DNA of 64,000 nucleotides from contig OU862906.1 in the NCBI GenBank assembly GCA_917880885.1, positions 60,554,665-60,618,664 on the forward strand. Direction: 5' to 3'. Shown one piece after another: positions 10,689 to 19,952 of this stretch (positions within the stretch are counted from its first letter, which is position 1; each line of letters opens with the position of its first letter). Position numbers and translations under genes: made by a program. Below the pieces are notes generated by a model. It did no database searches, was not told the origin of the DNA, and worked only from the letters and a program-made list of their open reading frames with translations. Origin of the DNA: Limnephilus marmoratus. Taxonomy: Eukaryota; Arthropoda; Insecta; Trichoptera; Limnephilidae.

Positions 10689-10762
10689 TGACGCCAACGG
10701 GACTTGAACCCGTGTCCTCTCGATTGCCGGTCGATTGCTCTTGACCACTGAGCTATGGCGGC
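10689..10762 (-). tRNA. tRNA-like gene, anticodon GGC (array unit 1)
   Basis: A 74-nt cloverleaf with internal pol III promoters: A box TAGCTCAGTGG and B box GGTTCAAGTCC. Acceptor GCCGCCA pairs with TGGCGTC except for a C2-U71 mismatch. The D stem is GCTC/GAGC. The anticodon arm is ATCGA-CCGGCAA-TCGAG with a 27-43 mismatch, giving loop anticodon GGC (Ala by position). The T arm is ACGGG/CCCGT. A TTTT terminator begins 7 nt past the end. Against a working tRNA-Ala: position 33 is C instead of the nearly invariant U, and the G3-U70 identity pair is absent (C3-G70). It could be a tRNA-derived repeat or a decayed tRNA of another kind. Confidence 0.6.
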
Positions 10763-11102
10763 TTATCTCGTACCCGCCAAATGATTCAATATATGCTAGT
10801 GTTTCATTCAACAATTACTGCTTATTATATTTTTTCCACCTGAAAACAACCAACTTTATTTTTGCGAGAGAAACATTGTAAGTGTTAAGTCCCTCGCTAG
10901 GTGGCGTCGAGACAAATTATGTCTTCATTTATTGGGGAAATACTTAAACTTGTCAAATATTAATTATTATTTTTAATTGTAAAACTAACGTTTTTAAGAC
11001 AAGATTTTTTATGCATAGCACAAAGGGTAACAATTATTATAAGCAATAATTATCAGCCTGAAACACTCATCCACATTGAAAAATCTTCCGAGAAAAGATA
11101 CA

Positions 11103-11176
11103 TGACGCCAACGGGACTTGAACCCGTGTCCTCTCGATTGCCGGTCGATTGCTCTTGACCACTGAGCTATGGCGGC
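11103..11176 (-). tRNA. tRNA-like gene, anticodon GGC (array unit 2)
   Basis: Identical over its 74 nt to the first unit's tRNA-like gene, exactly 414 bp further on, with the same A and B boxes and TTTT terminator. The same doubts apply (C33, mismatch at 2-71). Confidence 0.6.
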
Positions 11177-11516
11177 TTATCTCGTACCCGCCAAATGATT
11201 CAATATATGCTAGTGTTTCATTCAACAATTACTGCTTATTATATTTTTTCCACCTGAAAACAACCAACTTTATTTTTGCGAGAGAAACATTGTAAGTGTT
11301 AAGTCCCTCGCTAGGTGGCGTCGAGACAAATTATGTCTTCATTAATTGGGGAAATACTTAAACTTGTCAAATATTAATTATTATTTTTAATTGTAAAACT
11401 AACGTTTTTAAGACAAGATTTTTTATGCATAGCACAAAGGGTAACAATTATTATAAGCAATAATTATCAGCCTGAAACACTCATCCACATTGAAAAATCT
11501 TCCGAGAAAAGATACA

Positions 11517-11590
11517 TGACGCCAACGGGACTTGAACCCGTGTCCTCTCGATTGCCGGTCGATTGCTCTTGACCACTGAGCTATGGCGGC
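11517..11590 (-). tRNA. tRNA-like gene, anticodon GGC (array unit 3)
   Basis: The third identical 74-nt copy, in phase with the 414-bp period. Its boxes and terminator are intact. Confidence 0.6.
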
Positions 11591-11930
11591 TTATCTCGTA
11601 CCCGCCAAATGATTCAATATATGCTAGTGTTTCATTCAACAATTACTGCTTATTATATTTTTTCCACCTGAAAACAACCAACTTTATTTTTGCGAGAGAA
11701 ACATTGTAAGTGTTAAGTCCCTCGCTAGGTGGCGTCGAGACAAATTATGTCTTCATTTATTGGGGAAATACTTAAACTTGTCAAATATTAATTATTATTT
11801 TTAATTGTAAAACTAACGTTTTTAAGACAAGATTTTTTATGCATAGCACAAAGGGTAACAATTATTATAAGCAATAATTATCAGCCTGAAACACTCATCC
11901 ACATTGAAAAATCTTCCGAGAAAAGATACA

Positions 11931-12004
11931 TGACGCCAACGGGACTTGAACCCGTGTCCTCTCGATTGCCGGTCGATTGCTCTTGACCACTGAGCTATGG
12001 CGGC
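11931..12004 (-). tRNA. tRNA-like gene, anticodon GGC (array unit 4)
   Basis: The fourth identical 74-nt copy, in phase with the 414-bp period. Its boxes and terminator are intact. Confidence 0.6.
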
Positions 12005-12344
12005 TTATCTCGTACCCGCCAAATGATTCAATATATGCTAGTGTTTCATTCAACAATTACTGCTTATTATATTTTTTCCACCTGAAAACAACCAACTTTA
12101 TTTTTGCGAGAGAAACATTGTAAGTGTTAAGTCCCTCGCTAGGTGGCGTCGAGACAAATTATGTCTTCATTTATTGGGGAAATACTTAAACTTGTCAAAT
12201 ATTAATTATTATTTTTAATTGTAAAACTAACGTTTTTAAGACAAGATTTTTTATGCATAGCACAAAGGGTAACAATTATTATAAGCAATAATTATCAGCC
12301 TGAAACACTCATCCACATTGAAAAATCTTCCGAGAAAAGATACA

Positions 12345-12418
12345 TGACGCCAACGGGACTTGAACCCGTGTCCTCTCGATTGCCGGTCGATTGCTCTTGA
12401 CCACTGAGCTATGGCGGC
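12345..12418 (-). tRNA. tRNA-like gene, anticodon GGC (array unit 5)
   Basis: The fifth identical 74-nt copy, in phase with the 414-bp period. Its boxes and terminator are intact. Confidence 0.6.
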
Positions 12419-12758
12419 TTATCTCGTACCCGCCAAATGATTCAATATATGCTAGTGTTTCATTCAACAATTACTGCTTATTATATTTTTTCCACCTGAA
12501 AACAACCAACTTTATTTTTGCGAGAGAAACATTGTAAGTGTTAAGTCCCTCGCTAGGTGGCGTCGAGACAAATTATGTCTTCATTTATTGGGGAAATACT
12601 TAAACTTGTCAAATATTAATTATTATTTTTAATTGTAAAACTAACGTTTTTAAGACAAGATTTTTTATGCATAGCACAAAGGGTAACAATTATTATAAGC
12701 AATAATTATCAGCCTGAAACACTCATCCACATTGAAAAATCTTCCGAGAAAAGATACA

Positions 12759-12832
12759 TGACGCCAACGGGACTTGAACCCGTGTCCTCTCGATTGCTGG
12801 TCGATTGCTCTTGACCACTGAGCTATGGCGGC
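12759..12832 (-). tRNA. tRNA-like gene, anticodon AGC variant (array unit 6)
   Basis: The same 74-nt structure, but the plus strand has T at 12798 where the other copies have C. The anticodon at positions 34-36 is therefore AGC, the usual eukaryotic tRNA-Ala anticodon, in place of GGC. All stems are otherwise unchanged. This unit borders the inversion point, and its spacer also has private changes (TTTTATT near 12895, GAAAGCAACC near 12913). Confidence 0.6.
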
Positions 12833-13003
12833 TTATCTCGTACCCGCCAAATGATTCAATATATGCTAGTGTTTCATTCAACAATTACTGCTTATTTTAT
12901 TTTTTCCACCTGAAAGCAACCAACTTTATTTTACAATATAATAAGCAGTAATTGTTGAATGAAACACTAGCATATATTGAATCATTTGGCGGGTACGAGA
13001 TAA

Positions 13004-13077
13004 GCCGCCATAGCTCAGTGGTCAAGAGCAATCGACCGGCAATCGAGAGGACACGGGTTCAAGTCCCGTTGGCGTCA
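13004..13077 (+). tRNA. tRNA-like gene, anticodon GGC (inverted unit 7)
   Basis: The first copy after the inversion, now on the plus strand. It has A box TAGCTCAGTGG, B box GGTTCAAGTCC, loop CCGGCAA, and TTTT shortly downstream at 13084. It pairs with the minus-strand copies as one arm of the palindrome. Confidence 0.6.
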
Positions 13078-13417
13078 TGTATCTTTTCTCGGAAGATTTT
13101 TCAATGTGGATGAGTGTTTCAGGCTGATAATTATTGCTTATAATAATTGTTACCCTTTGTGCTATGCATAAAAAATCTTGTCTTAAAAACGTTAGTTTTA
13201 CAATTAAAAATAATAATTAATATTTGACAAGTTTAAGTATTTCCCCAATAAATGAAGACATAATTTGTCTCGACGCCACCTAGCGAGGGACTTAACACTT
13301 ACAATGTTTCTCTCGCAAAAATAAAGTTGGTTGTTTTCAGGTGGAAAAAATATAATAAGCAGTAATTGTTGAATGAAACACTAGCATATATTGAATCATT
13401 TGGCGGGTACGAGATAA

Positions 13418-13491
13418 GCCGCCATAGCTCAGTGGTCAAGAGCAATCGACCGGCAATCGAGAGGACACGGGTTCAAGTCCCGTTGGCGTCA
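13418..13491 (+). tRNA. tRNA-like gene, anticodon GGC (inverted unit 8)
   Basis: An identical plus-strand copy 414 bp after unit 7. Its boxes and terminator are intact. Confidence 0.6.
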
Positions 13492-13831
13492 TGTATCTTT
13501 TCTCGGAAGATTTTTCAATGTGGATGAGTGTTTCAGGCTGATAATTATTGCTTATAATAATTGTTACCCTTTGTGCTATGCATAAAAAATCTTGTCTTAA
13601 AAACGTTAGTTTTACAATTAAAAATAATAATTAATATTTGACAAGTTTAAGTATTTCCCCAATAAATGAAGACATAATTTGTCTCGACGCCACCTAGCGA
13701 GGGACTTAACACTTACAATGTTTCTCTCGCAAAAATAAAGTTGGTTGTTTTCAGGTGGAAAAAATATAATAAGCAGTAATTGTTGAATGAAACACTAGCA
13801 TATATTGAATCATTTGGCGGGTACGAGATAA

Positions 13832-13905
13832 GCCGCCATAGCTCAGTGGTCAAGAGCAATCGACCGGCAATCGAGAGGACACGGGTTCAAGTCCCGTTGG
13901 CGTCA
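13832..13905 (+). tRNA. tRNA-like gene, anticodon GGC (inverted unit 9)
   Basis: The last copy. The unit breaks off about 72 bp downstream at ~13977, where hAT sequence resumes. The tRNA-like part itself is complete. Confidence 0.6.
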
Positions 13906-14304
13906 TGTATCTTTTCTCGGAAGATTTTTCAATGTGGATGAGTGTTTCAGGCTGATAATTATTGCTTATAATAATTATTATTTTTTATTCAGTTCAAATT
14001 TTCAGTGTAATTTTTTAGCAGGGTTTTAAATTTTTTTATGTTTCTGTTCATATTTCTGATTTTTTCAGGTAGATAAACGTTAAATCTCATTTTTGGTAAA
14101 AGTCGCTAATTCCCAGCACACATTCCTATCCTATTGTAGATAGTTTAGTATGTTTATTGTTTATGCTGCGCGGTAGGTACTTCCCTACGGTAGTAAAGGT
14201 AATCCTTCTTACAGTGTCATCTAGCCCAGAACCTTTTAGTCGGCGTTTTAGATTTTCTTTTTTCAGATTAATCAAAATATTTAATGTTCACACACTAACG
14301 AAAA

Positions 14305-16030
14305 ATGAGTGACGGAAGGAAGCGACTTGGTGCTGAGTACAAAAATAAAAGCAAAATTAACCAAAGATGAAAAACAACATGCTTTTCAGAAAATCAGGAA
14401 TATAGAAACTTAAAAAAAAAGTGAATACAGCAACGAGGCATTAAATATTACACAAGAGAACTCGGGGAGCCCAGTAGTGGTAATCCCTTTGAGCTGACGA
14501 GTCTACATCAGCTCTATCGTCCAGATCAGTCGTGTTTAGTAAATCGTCCTTCTGTTTCCGACATTTCTGACAATGAAATACCTTCATCAAGTGGCAGGAA
14601 TTTGAGGTCAGGTAGTGAAGAAGTGTCGAAAAAGTGCTGAAATTCAATCAACCACAAAACTGAGAAAAGATCTAGCTTTACGAGAAAAAAACGTTTGACG
14701 CGAGACATTATTCCAATAAATGGTTTTGAACAAAACAAGTCCTGTGATTTCGCAAAAAGTGGTGTGTATTCTGATCATCGCCGTTATTTACAAAAAACTA
14801 TTTTTCTGAAAAATTAAGTAAAAGAAAGGAATTGGCTTGTCTATTCGGAAAGCAAAGGCGCCGTATTTTTTAGAATTTGGATCCTCTGAGAACAGGGCAC
14901 AATTTAACCAGGAATAGTAAGGTTTCAATGATTGGAAGCATGCAGAAATTCGAGTAGCTCACCACGATCACTCTCCAAACCATAAGTCCTGTATTCTCGC
15001 TTTAAGGTTTGATTCACGGTTGGGTTCAATCTTTACTAACTGCCCAACTAAACGAGGAAATTGCTTATTGGGAGAACATTTAAAAGAGGGTTGTTGCTGT
15101 AATGACAGGCTTGGCATCAAGAGGTCTCGCTTTCAGAGGATTTAATGAACTATTTGGTGACCCAAAGTGGGAATGACATAATGCTACTTGAATTAATAGC
15201 AGAGTTTGATCCGTTTTTAGCCAAGCATATTGAAAGACACGCAAAGCAAGGACCTGGAACTACTAGCTACCTACCAAAAACTCTCTGTTTATGGATCTCT
15301 TCTCGAGTTTATTATAGCAGAGTGAGAAAACTTTGAATATTTCGAAGAAAATGCAATTGAAATGAGCGCACTTAAGCAATATCAGGGCGACATTAAGAGT
15401 AAGAGGAACCCTAAGAGAAAAAACTTTTTTAGACAAAACATCAAATGAGAAAATTGAAACAACCTCCAGAGGTTCTTTCAGAGTAAACACATTTTTGATC
15501 ATTCTGGATAGACTGAGAGCTGAATTAGAGAGAAGACATAATGCGTACGTAAACTTCAAAGAATTTTTTTCATTTTTAAAAATAATGGGTGAACTTTAAA
15601 CCCAAAGAGTCTCAGAAAAAGCTCAGTCTTTTGGGCAATATTATTACAATGATTAAGAAGACGATTTAGTTCAGGAATATGTACACTTTCACGGTCACCT
15701 TTCCTCTAATAAGACGGCAGAGAAACCTGAATCTACATCATTACTGAATCTTTTTAATTTTTTGAGGAAAAAATCTGTGTGCAACGTTTACCCGAACTTG
15801 ATATAGCTCTCTGCATCACACTTTTCACTCCGACCACAAGTTATTCTGGAGAAAGGAGTTTTTCCTTTTTAAGGGAATGTTTCCAAAGGTCTTCATTGTC
15901 CTAAGAAAAACTTAACTCTTTGGCTCTTCTATGCATAGAAGCAGACTTAATAAAAATACTATACAATGAAAATATTATAGATGATTTTGTCAAAAAATTT
16001 GGTAAAAAATCCCGAAAAAAAATGTAAATC
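14305..16030 (+). pseudogene. ZMYM1-like hAT transposase, dead
   Basis: Fragments in changing frames follow the order of ZMYM1-type hAT transposases. First comes an N-terminal MSDGRKRLGAEYKNKSK. Next comes a BED/TTF-like stretch FNDWKHAEIRVAHHDHSPNH followed by KSCILAL. Then LLELIAEFDPFLAKHIERHA and TSYLPKTLC appear at 15184-15290. Last is the hAT dimerisation region SGERSFSFL with LALLCIEADLIK and NIIDDFVKKF at 15840-16000. Many stops and at least four frame changes rule out activity. It marks the 10240-16249 element as a once-autonomous hAT. The family assignment comes from recalled conserved blocks, not a search. Confidence 0.8.
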
Positions 16031-16450
16031 TTCATTCATGTTACACTTTTCCTTTATGACTGATTCATTCGTTTATTTCATTTTTGAATACCAACTTAAC
16101 CTATATTTGAATACTTATTATGAAAATTATGTGTCACTTTATAAAATCCTACAAGCGAGTGATTATAATAGGTGGCAACTTCTAAGAAGGAGGAAGGGGC
16201 GGCGCAAATGAAGTGGCCTATACCTATGAAAAGTGTAAATACGGTCCTGACAGTGACAGCTACGGCCGCGGATTTTCGCTGCGTCGGTTCGCGAAGTGAA
16301 TTTTGGTTTGATGCAATTGAAAATTAAAATGCATTATTTTCCGCCGCCCCAAAGCCAAAAAGTTTCCTTTTATAGTAATTAAGGCGAATCTAAAGTTTTT
16401 TTCTAAAAATTATTCGTAATAAGCGTGGCCAGTCCGAACCGATAATTACC

Positions 16451-17430
16451 AAAATTTCTTTTAATTATAACTTTCATGATACACAAATCCATGAAATAGA
16501 ATCAATCCGTGACCTTGGGGTAGTACTGGATGTAAAACTAAATTTTATCAAACACGTTAACGAAGTAATCAACAAAGCAAATAAAATGTTGGGATTTATA
16601 ATTCGCATATCTAAACCTTTTCGCAATATTAAAACTCTGTATTCCCTTTACACCACGTATATCCGCCCCCACTTAGAATACTGCACACTAATTTGGGCAC
16701 CGTTCTACCAATGCCATATTGACAGAATCGAAAGTGTACAAAATAAATTTTTTAAACACATAAATTATAAATTCAAATTACTCTTTGCAAATAACACCGA
16801 ATCCTTAAAATTTCACAACTTTACTCCACTTAAAACACGAAGATTAATATCTGATCAAATATTTTTATACAAAATTCTGAATAACGGCCTGGACTCTCCT
16901 GAACTCGTAAATTATTTAAGAATTCACATACCTACAAGGCCAACCAGACTATTAACCAATTTTTTTCATTTGCCAGCGTGCAGAACCAACCTTAGAAAAA
17001 ATTCTCCAATCCCCCGTACATACGCACAATATAACACGCAATGTAACAATATCGATATTCTTAATAATACTCTTGTGAAATACCGAAACGAAGTCAAACG
17101 TATGACCACAAATGTTAATTAAATTAGTGCACAACTATAGAAAAGGTACAGCATGAGCATCTCCTGTCCCCCATCCCACCTTCCTCTGCCTCTTGCCCTT
17201 TCCTATTCCTTCTTCCTTCTAATATACTTATATATATATAAATATATATTTTTTTTTGTTGTTATTTTCATTTTCATTTAATGGTTATTACTAATTACAA
17301 TTGTATATTATATCATAAAAACCAACATTAGCATAAGAAACTGTTTTGGCTTACCTCATGTTTAACCTCTTGTATAACTCATCCTGTATATAAATTGCTG
17401 TTTGTTTCTTACAATAAATAAATAAATAAA
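16451..17430 (+). pseudogene. jockey/CR1-like LINE, right half and 3' tail
   Basis: Continues the LINE broken at 9755. The frame resumes with IESIRDLGVVLDVKLNFIKH, then a 178-codon open stretch 16586-17122 (KMLGFIIRISKPFRNIKTL, ... RPHLEYCTLIWAPFY, ... ILNNGLDSPELVNYL). A ~290-bp 3' UTR ends in four AATA/AAAT repeats at 17413-17430, the same kind of tail as the copies at 31.6 and 36.35 kb. The two halves together form a 5'-truncated element of about 1.45 kb, antisense to the ABCG gene. Confidence 0.85.
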
Positions 17431-17479
17431 ACTAATGTGTTATTTATATTAAATACGTCAACATCATAAATTTACTTAC

Positions 17480-17718
17480 GGAAATCTGCAGGGTTATGGA
17501 AAGGCGGGCAATTTAGTCCTTGCGACCCCAAAAAGCTCACGAGCTGTCTTGCGGGCCCCCTGTAAATGCAACGCCCCTCAGCCAGGGCATAGAGGGTGTC
17601 GAACATGTCAAACAGCAAGGCAGATGGCTGGTGGATGGTGCAGACTATGGTCCTGCCTTCTTGGGAGAGGCGTTTGAGGAGGGACACGCATTGGGAGCAG
17701 GAGAGACTGTCTAGGCCG
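17480..17718 (-). CDS. ABCG half-transporter, exon C (D-loop, H-loop)
   Basis: A 239-bp exon with acceptor TTTCAG and donor GTAAGT. It completes the codon begun in exon B to give [19 protein letters not shown], so the D-loop TGLDS spans the splice. It continues with [20 protein letters not shown], where H of TIHQPSA is the switch histidine. Then come [20 protein letters not shown] and LGLNC-like residues ending HNPADF. All are standard for the second half of an ABCG nucleotide-binding domain. The intron from exon B is 12.5 kb, and the downstream intron carries the split LINE and hAT nest. A perfect palindrome lies 145 bp upstream at 17863. Confidence 0.95.
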
Positions 17719-17862
17719 CTGAAATAGAAATATGTAGTTATTTTAAATACATATATTTGATTTTTTTTATTTTTTATTTTAAATTTTATGAGTAAAACCT
17801 CAAATTGTAATATTTAAATAAATGAAGACAATATAAGCAAAACTCAATCGAAAATCTGGAAA

Positions 17863-17940
17863 CAGAAAAATCAGAAAAACATATTGACACCTCTGGGACT
17901 CGAGTCCCAGAGGTGTCAATATGTTTTTCTGATTTTTCTG
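17863..17940. repeat. perfect 78-bp palindrome without spacer
   Basis: Positions 17863-17901 and 17902-17940 are exact reverse complements with the centre in GGACTCGAGTCC. The arms run out to CAGAAAAATCAG / CTGATTTTTCTG. It sits 145 bp upstream (in gene direction) of ABCG exon C, inside the intron. There are no transposon-like flanking duplications and no second copy in the window. Confidence 0.95.
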
Positions 17941-18004
17941 TCTACATTTATTTATTTACGTATATTTGTTAATTTATTTATTCATTATTTACATATATTT
18001 GAAT

Positions 18005-18320
18005 TTTGATTTTGTTTTCATGAATGAATGAATGCAAATTTTGGAAGTGGAAATCAACCCACTTCCAGTCATCCGATCAAGCTGAAACTCGGCGGAAAGA
18101 CTTGATGACAATGAATTCTATCAACTTTTGGTGACACTCACGCACGCACTCGCATACACTCACGCATTTCTCTGAAATTGGATGAAATGATGGTGCAACT
18201 AGTTTGTGAGACGCCATGAGTAAAATGCAAAAGATATGGAGTGAAAGAGGCATAACGAAGACCACTAAGATGAGACTCATCCGGGCATTGATTTTTACCA
18301 CACCGCACAGAAATATGGAC
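18005..18320 (+). repeat. dispersed repeat family B, copy 1
   Basis: Blocks AATGCAAATTTTGGAAGTGG, GAAATCAACCCACTTCC and GATCAAGCTGAAACTCG, then ATCAACTTTTGGTGACACTC and TTTCTCTGAAATTGG, occur in this order. The same order recurs at 55795-55935 (same strand) and 56030-56260 (opposite strand). It is non-coding and its class is unknown, possibly the 3' region of a LINE. Confidence 0.6.
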
Positions 18321-18324
18321 ACTT

Positions 18325-18589
18325 AGAGCCAGTGAAAGAAAACGATACGATACGATACGATTGTACCACCCAGCCAGGAGTACTCCTGTCCCGGTGAGAC
18401 CGGTACACCAGGGGGCACTGATTTGTTAGGACTAGGAACACATGCTCTGAGGATGGGAAGGAGGTTGGAGTTCAATCGACCGGTATACATGGCAACCTAA
18501 TAAGCCAATAATGGAATTTAGGCTGGGCAGGAATAAAGGAATGGATTGAGCATTACAATATATTTTTTAAATCCTTTCTTTATGGGTTC
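18325..18589. other. non-coding stretch with short ACGAT run
   Basis: Contains a small CGATA tandem run at 18340-18361 and a GC-richer block around 18362-18420. No gene or known repeat was recognised. Confidence 0.35.
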
Positions 18590-19610
18590 TTTCTTCTTGC
18601 CTATTCTCGGCTCTTCTTGAATCTTCTTGTCTATTTCTCGCTTATCTTGAATCTTCTCATCTCTTCTCGACTCTTCTTGTCTCTTATTGATCCCAATTAT
18701 TGTCGCTTCTTGTCTCTTCTTGGATCTTCTTGTCTCTTCCGGCCCTTCTTGGCTCTTCTTGACCCTTCGTGGCTTTTCTTGTCTCTGCTCTTTGCTTCTT
18801 CTTGTCCCTTCTGGGATTTTTCTGTCTCTCCTTGGCCCTTTCTACTTCTTCTAGTCTCTTCTTGCCTCTCCTTGATTCTTCTCATCTCTTCTTTGCCCTC
18901 CTTGGATCTTCTTGCTATTTCTCGTCTCTTAATGTCTCTTCTTGGCTCTTCATGTTTCTTCAGATCTTCTCGTCTCTTCTCTGCTTTTCTCTATCTTCTT
19001 GCCCCTTCTTGGATCTTCTTATCTCTTCAAGGCTATTCTTGGCTCTTCATAGCGTTTCTTGTCTCTTCTTTTCTTTTCTTGGATCCTCTTGCCTCTTCTT
19101 GCATCTTCTTGCCTTTTCTTGCATCTTTTAACTTCTCGCACCTCCTTGGCTCGTTTTGTCTCTTCTCAACTGCTTACCAACCCTCCTTGTTCATTCTTGT
19201 TTTATCGTCTCTTCTTGGCTCTTCTTACTTCTTCTTGGATCTTCACGCCCCTTCTTGGCTTGGCTTCTATCTTCTTGCCTCTTCGTGAATCTTCTCGTCT
19301 CTTCTTGAATCTTTTTGTCTCTTCTCAACTTTTCTTGGCTCTTCTTGCTTCTTCTTGTCTCTTATTGACTCTTCTTGGCTCTTCTTGTCTCTTCTTGGAT
19401 CTTCTGGGACCTTATCGTATCTTCTTGACTCTTCTTGCTTCTTCTAGTCCCTTCTTGGCTCGCCTTGAATCTTCTGACCGACTCTTCTTGTCTCTTCCAA
19501 TCTCTTCTTGTCTTTTCTTGGCCTGTCTTGTATCGTCTTGTGTCTTCTCGTATCCTGTCTCTCCTTGACTCGATTTGACTCTTTTTGCATTTTATTCCTC
19601 CTTCTTGTAT
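18590..19610 (+). repeat. pyrimidine-rich 10-bp minisatellite
   Basis: About one hundred imperfect copies of a decamer close to CTCTTCTTGG/CTCTTCTTGT, with occasional 5-bp slips. The plus strand is almost free of A. Translations give serine/leucine/phenylalanine-rich frames on one strand and arginine/lysine/glutamate/glutamine-rich frames on the other. That is what the repeat dictates, not evidence of genes. It lies in the ABCG intron between exons B and C. Confidence 0.9.
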
Positions 19611-19952
19611 CACAATGTCTGGCTTTTCTTGCCACTTCTTGCGGAATTTAATCGACCAGTGCGTAAGTGCAGGAACAAAGGAGATGATTTAACTTTGGTT
19701 TCTCGTTTCCCGCTTCTTTATATCGCCTTGAATCTTCTGACCGACTCTTCTTGTCTCTTCCAATCTCTTCTTGTCTTTTCTTGGCCTGTCTTGTATCGTC
19801 TTGTGTCTTCTCGTATCCTGTCTCTCCTTGACTCGATTTGACTCTTTTTGCATTTTATTCCTCCTTCTTGTATCACAATGTCTGGCTTTTCTTGCCACTT
19901 CTTGCGGAATTTAATCGACCAGTGCGTAAGTGCAGGAACAAAGGAGATGATT
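19461..19952 (+). repeat. ~229-bp direct duplication at the minisatellite edge
   Basis: The block 19461-19689 (starting CGCCTTGAATCTTCTGACCG, ending in AGGAACAAAGGAGATGATT) is repeated at 19724-19952 with a constant 263-bp offset and almost no differences. It includes the last part of the decamer array plus ~110 bp of unique sequence. The high identity implies a recent segmental duplication or slippage. Confidence 0.9.

Larger units (their letters stand above)
10550..13977. repeat. palindromic array of 414-bp tRNA-like units
   Basis: Six tandem units in one orientation have their tRNA-like part starting every 414 bp at 10689, 11103, 11517, 11931, 12345 and 12759. They are followed by three units in the opposite orientation starting at 13004, 13418 and 13832, again 414 bp apart. 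The switch occurs at about 12900-12945, so the array can fold into a hairpin with ~1-kb arms. Units are nearly identical, with a few single-base differences (for example TTATT or TAATT near 11343). Each unit has a 74-nt tRNA-like gene plus a 340-bp AT-rich spacer. A 15-bp direct repeat TTATTATTTTTTATT lies at both borders (10540-10554, 13975-13989). This could be a target duplication or low-complexity chance. Confidence 0.9.
10240..16249. mobile_element. decayed hAT element hosting a tRNA-like array
   Basis: The element begins CAGTCCTGGATTTGTCAATA and ends in the inverted GGTCCTG. It is flanked by a perfect 8-bp target duplication ACAGTGAC (10232-10239 and 16250-16257). Inner ends share TATAGGCC and GGGGCGGC blocks. 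At 14305-16030 lies the wreck of a ZMYM1-like hAT transposase. Between the left end (308 bp) and that wreck sits a 3.43-kb array of tRNA-like units, so the element without the array is about 2.6 kb. The array is therefore foreign to the normal hAT plan. The host site is the arm of another terminal-repeat element. Confidence 0.88.
9756..16450. mobile_element. terminal-inverted-repeat element split by a hAT
   Basis: The left end starts GGTAAATATCGGTTC and the right end is its near-exact inverse (GATAATTACC at 16441-16450). The arms run about 190-200 bp, to GTCACTGTTATG at about 9947-9958 and its inverse at 10228-10239. The LINE is interrupted exactly here, with a flanking 8-bp duplication TAAATTTC / AAAATTTC (one mismatch; 9748-9755 and 16451-16458). 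Without the hAT and its target copy the element is about 677 bp and has no transposase. Its core (9994-10227) is shared with the element at 21581-22877. The superfamily is uncertain: 8-bp duplications fit hAT, P or Merlin groups. Confidence 0.8.

Noticed and set aside
10550..13977. CRISPR-like or protein-coding tandem array
   Set aside because: The 414-bp units are whole-unit repeats with no short repeats and variable spacers, and no frame runs through them. The conserved part is a tRNA-like cloverleaf in a eukaryotic intron.
17520..17714. Plus-strand frame over 17520-17714
   Set aside because: It is the antisense of ABCG exon C. Conservation is explained fully by the minus-strand TIHQPSA-containing exon.
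18617..19568. Long Ser/Leu/Phe-rich open frames that look like membrane proteins
   Set aside because: They follow directly from the CTCTTCTTGG decamer, several frames are open at once on both strands, and there is no unique sequence, start context or splice structure.
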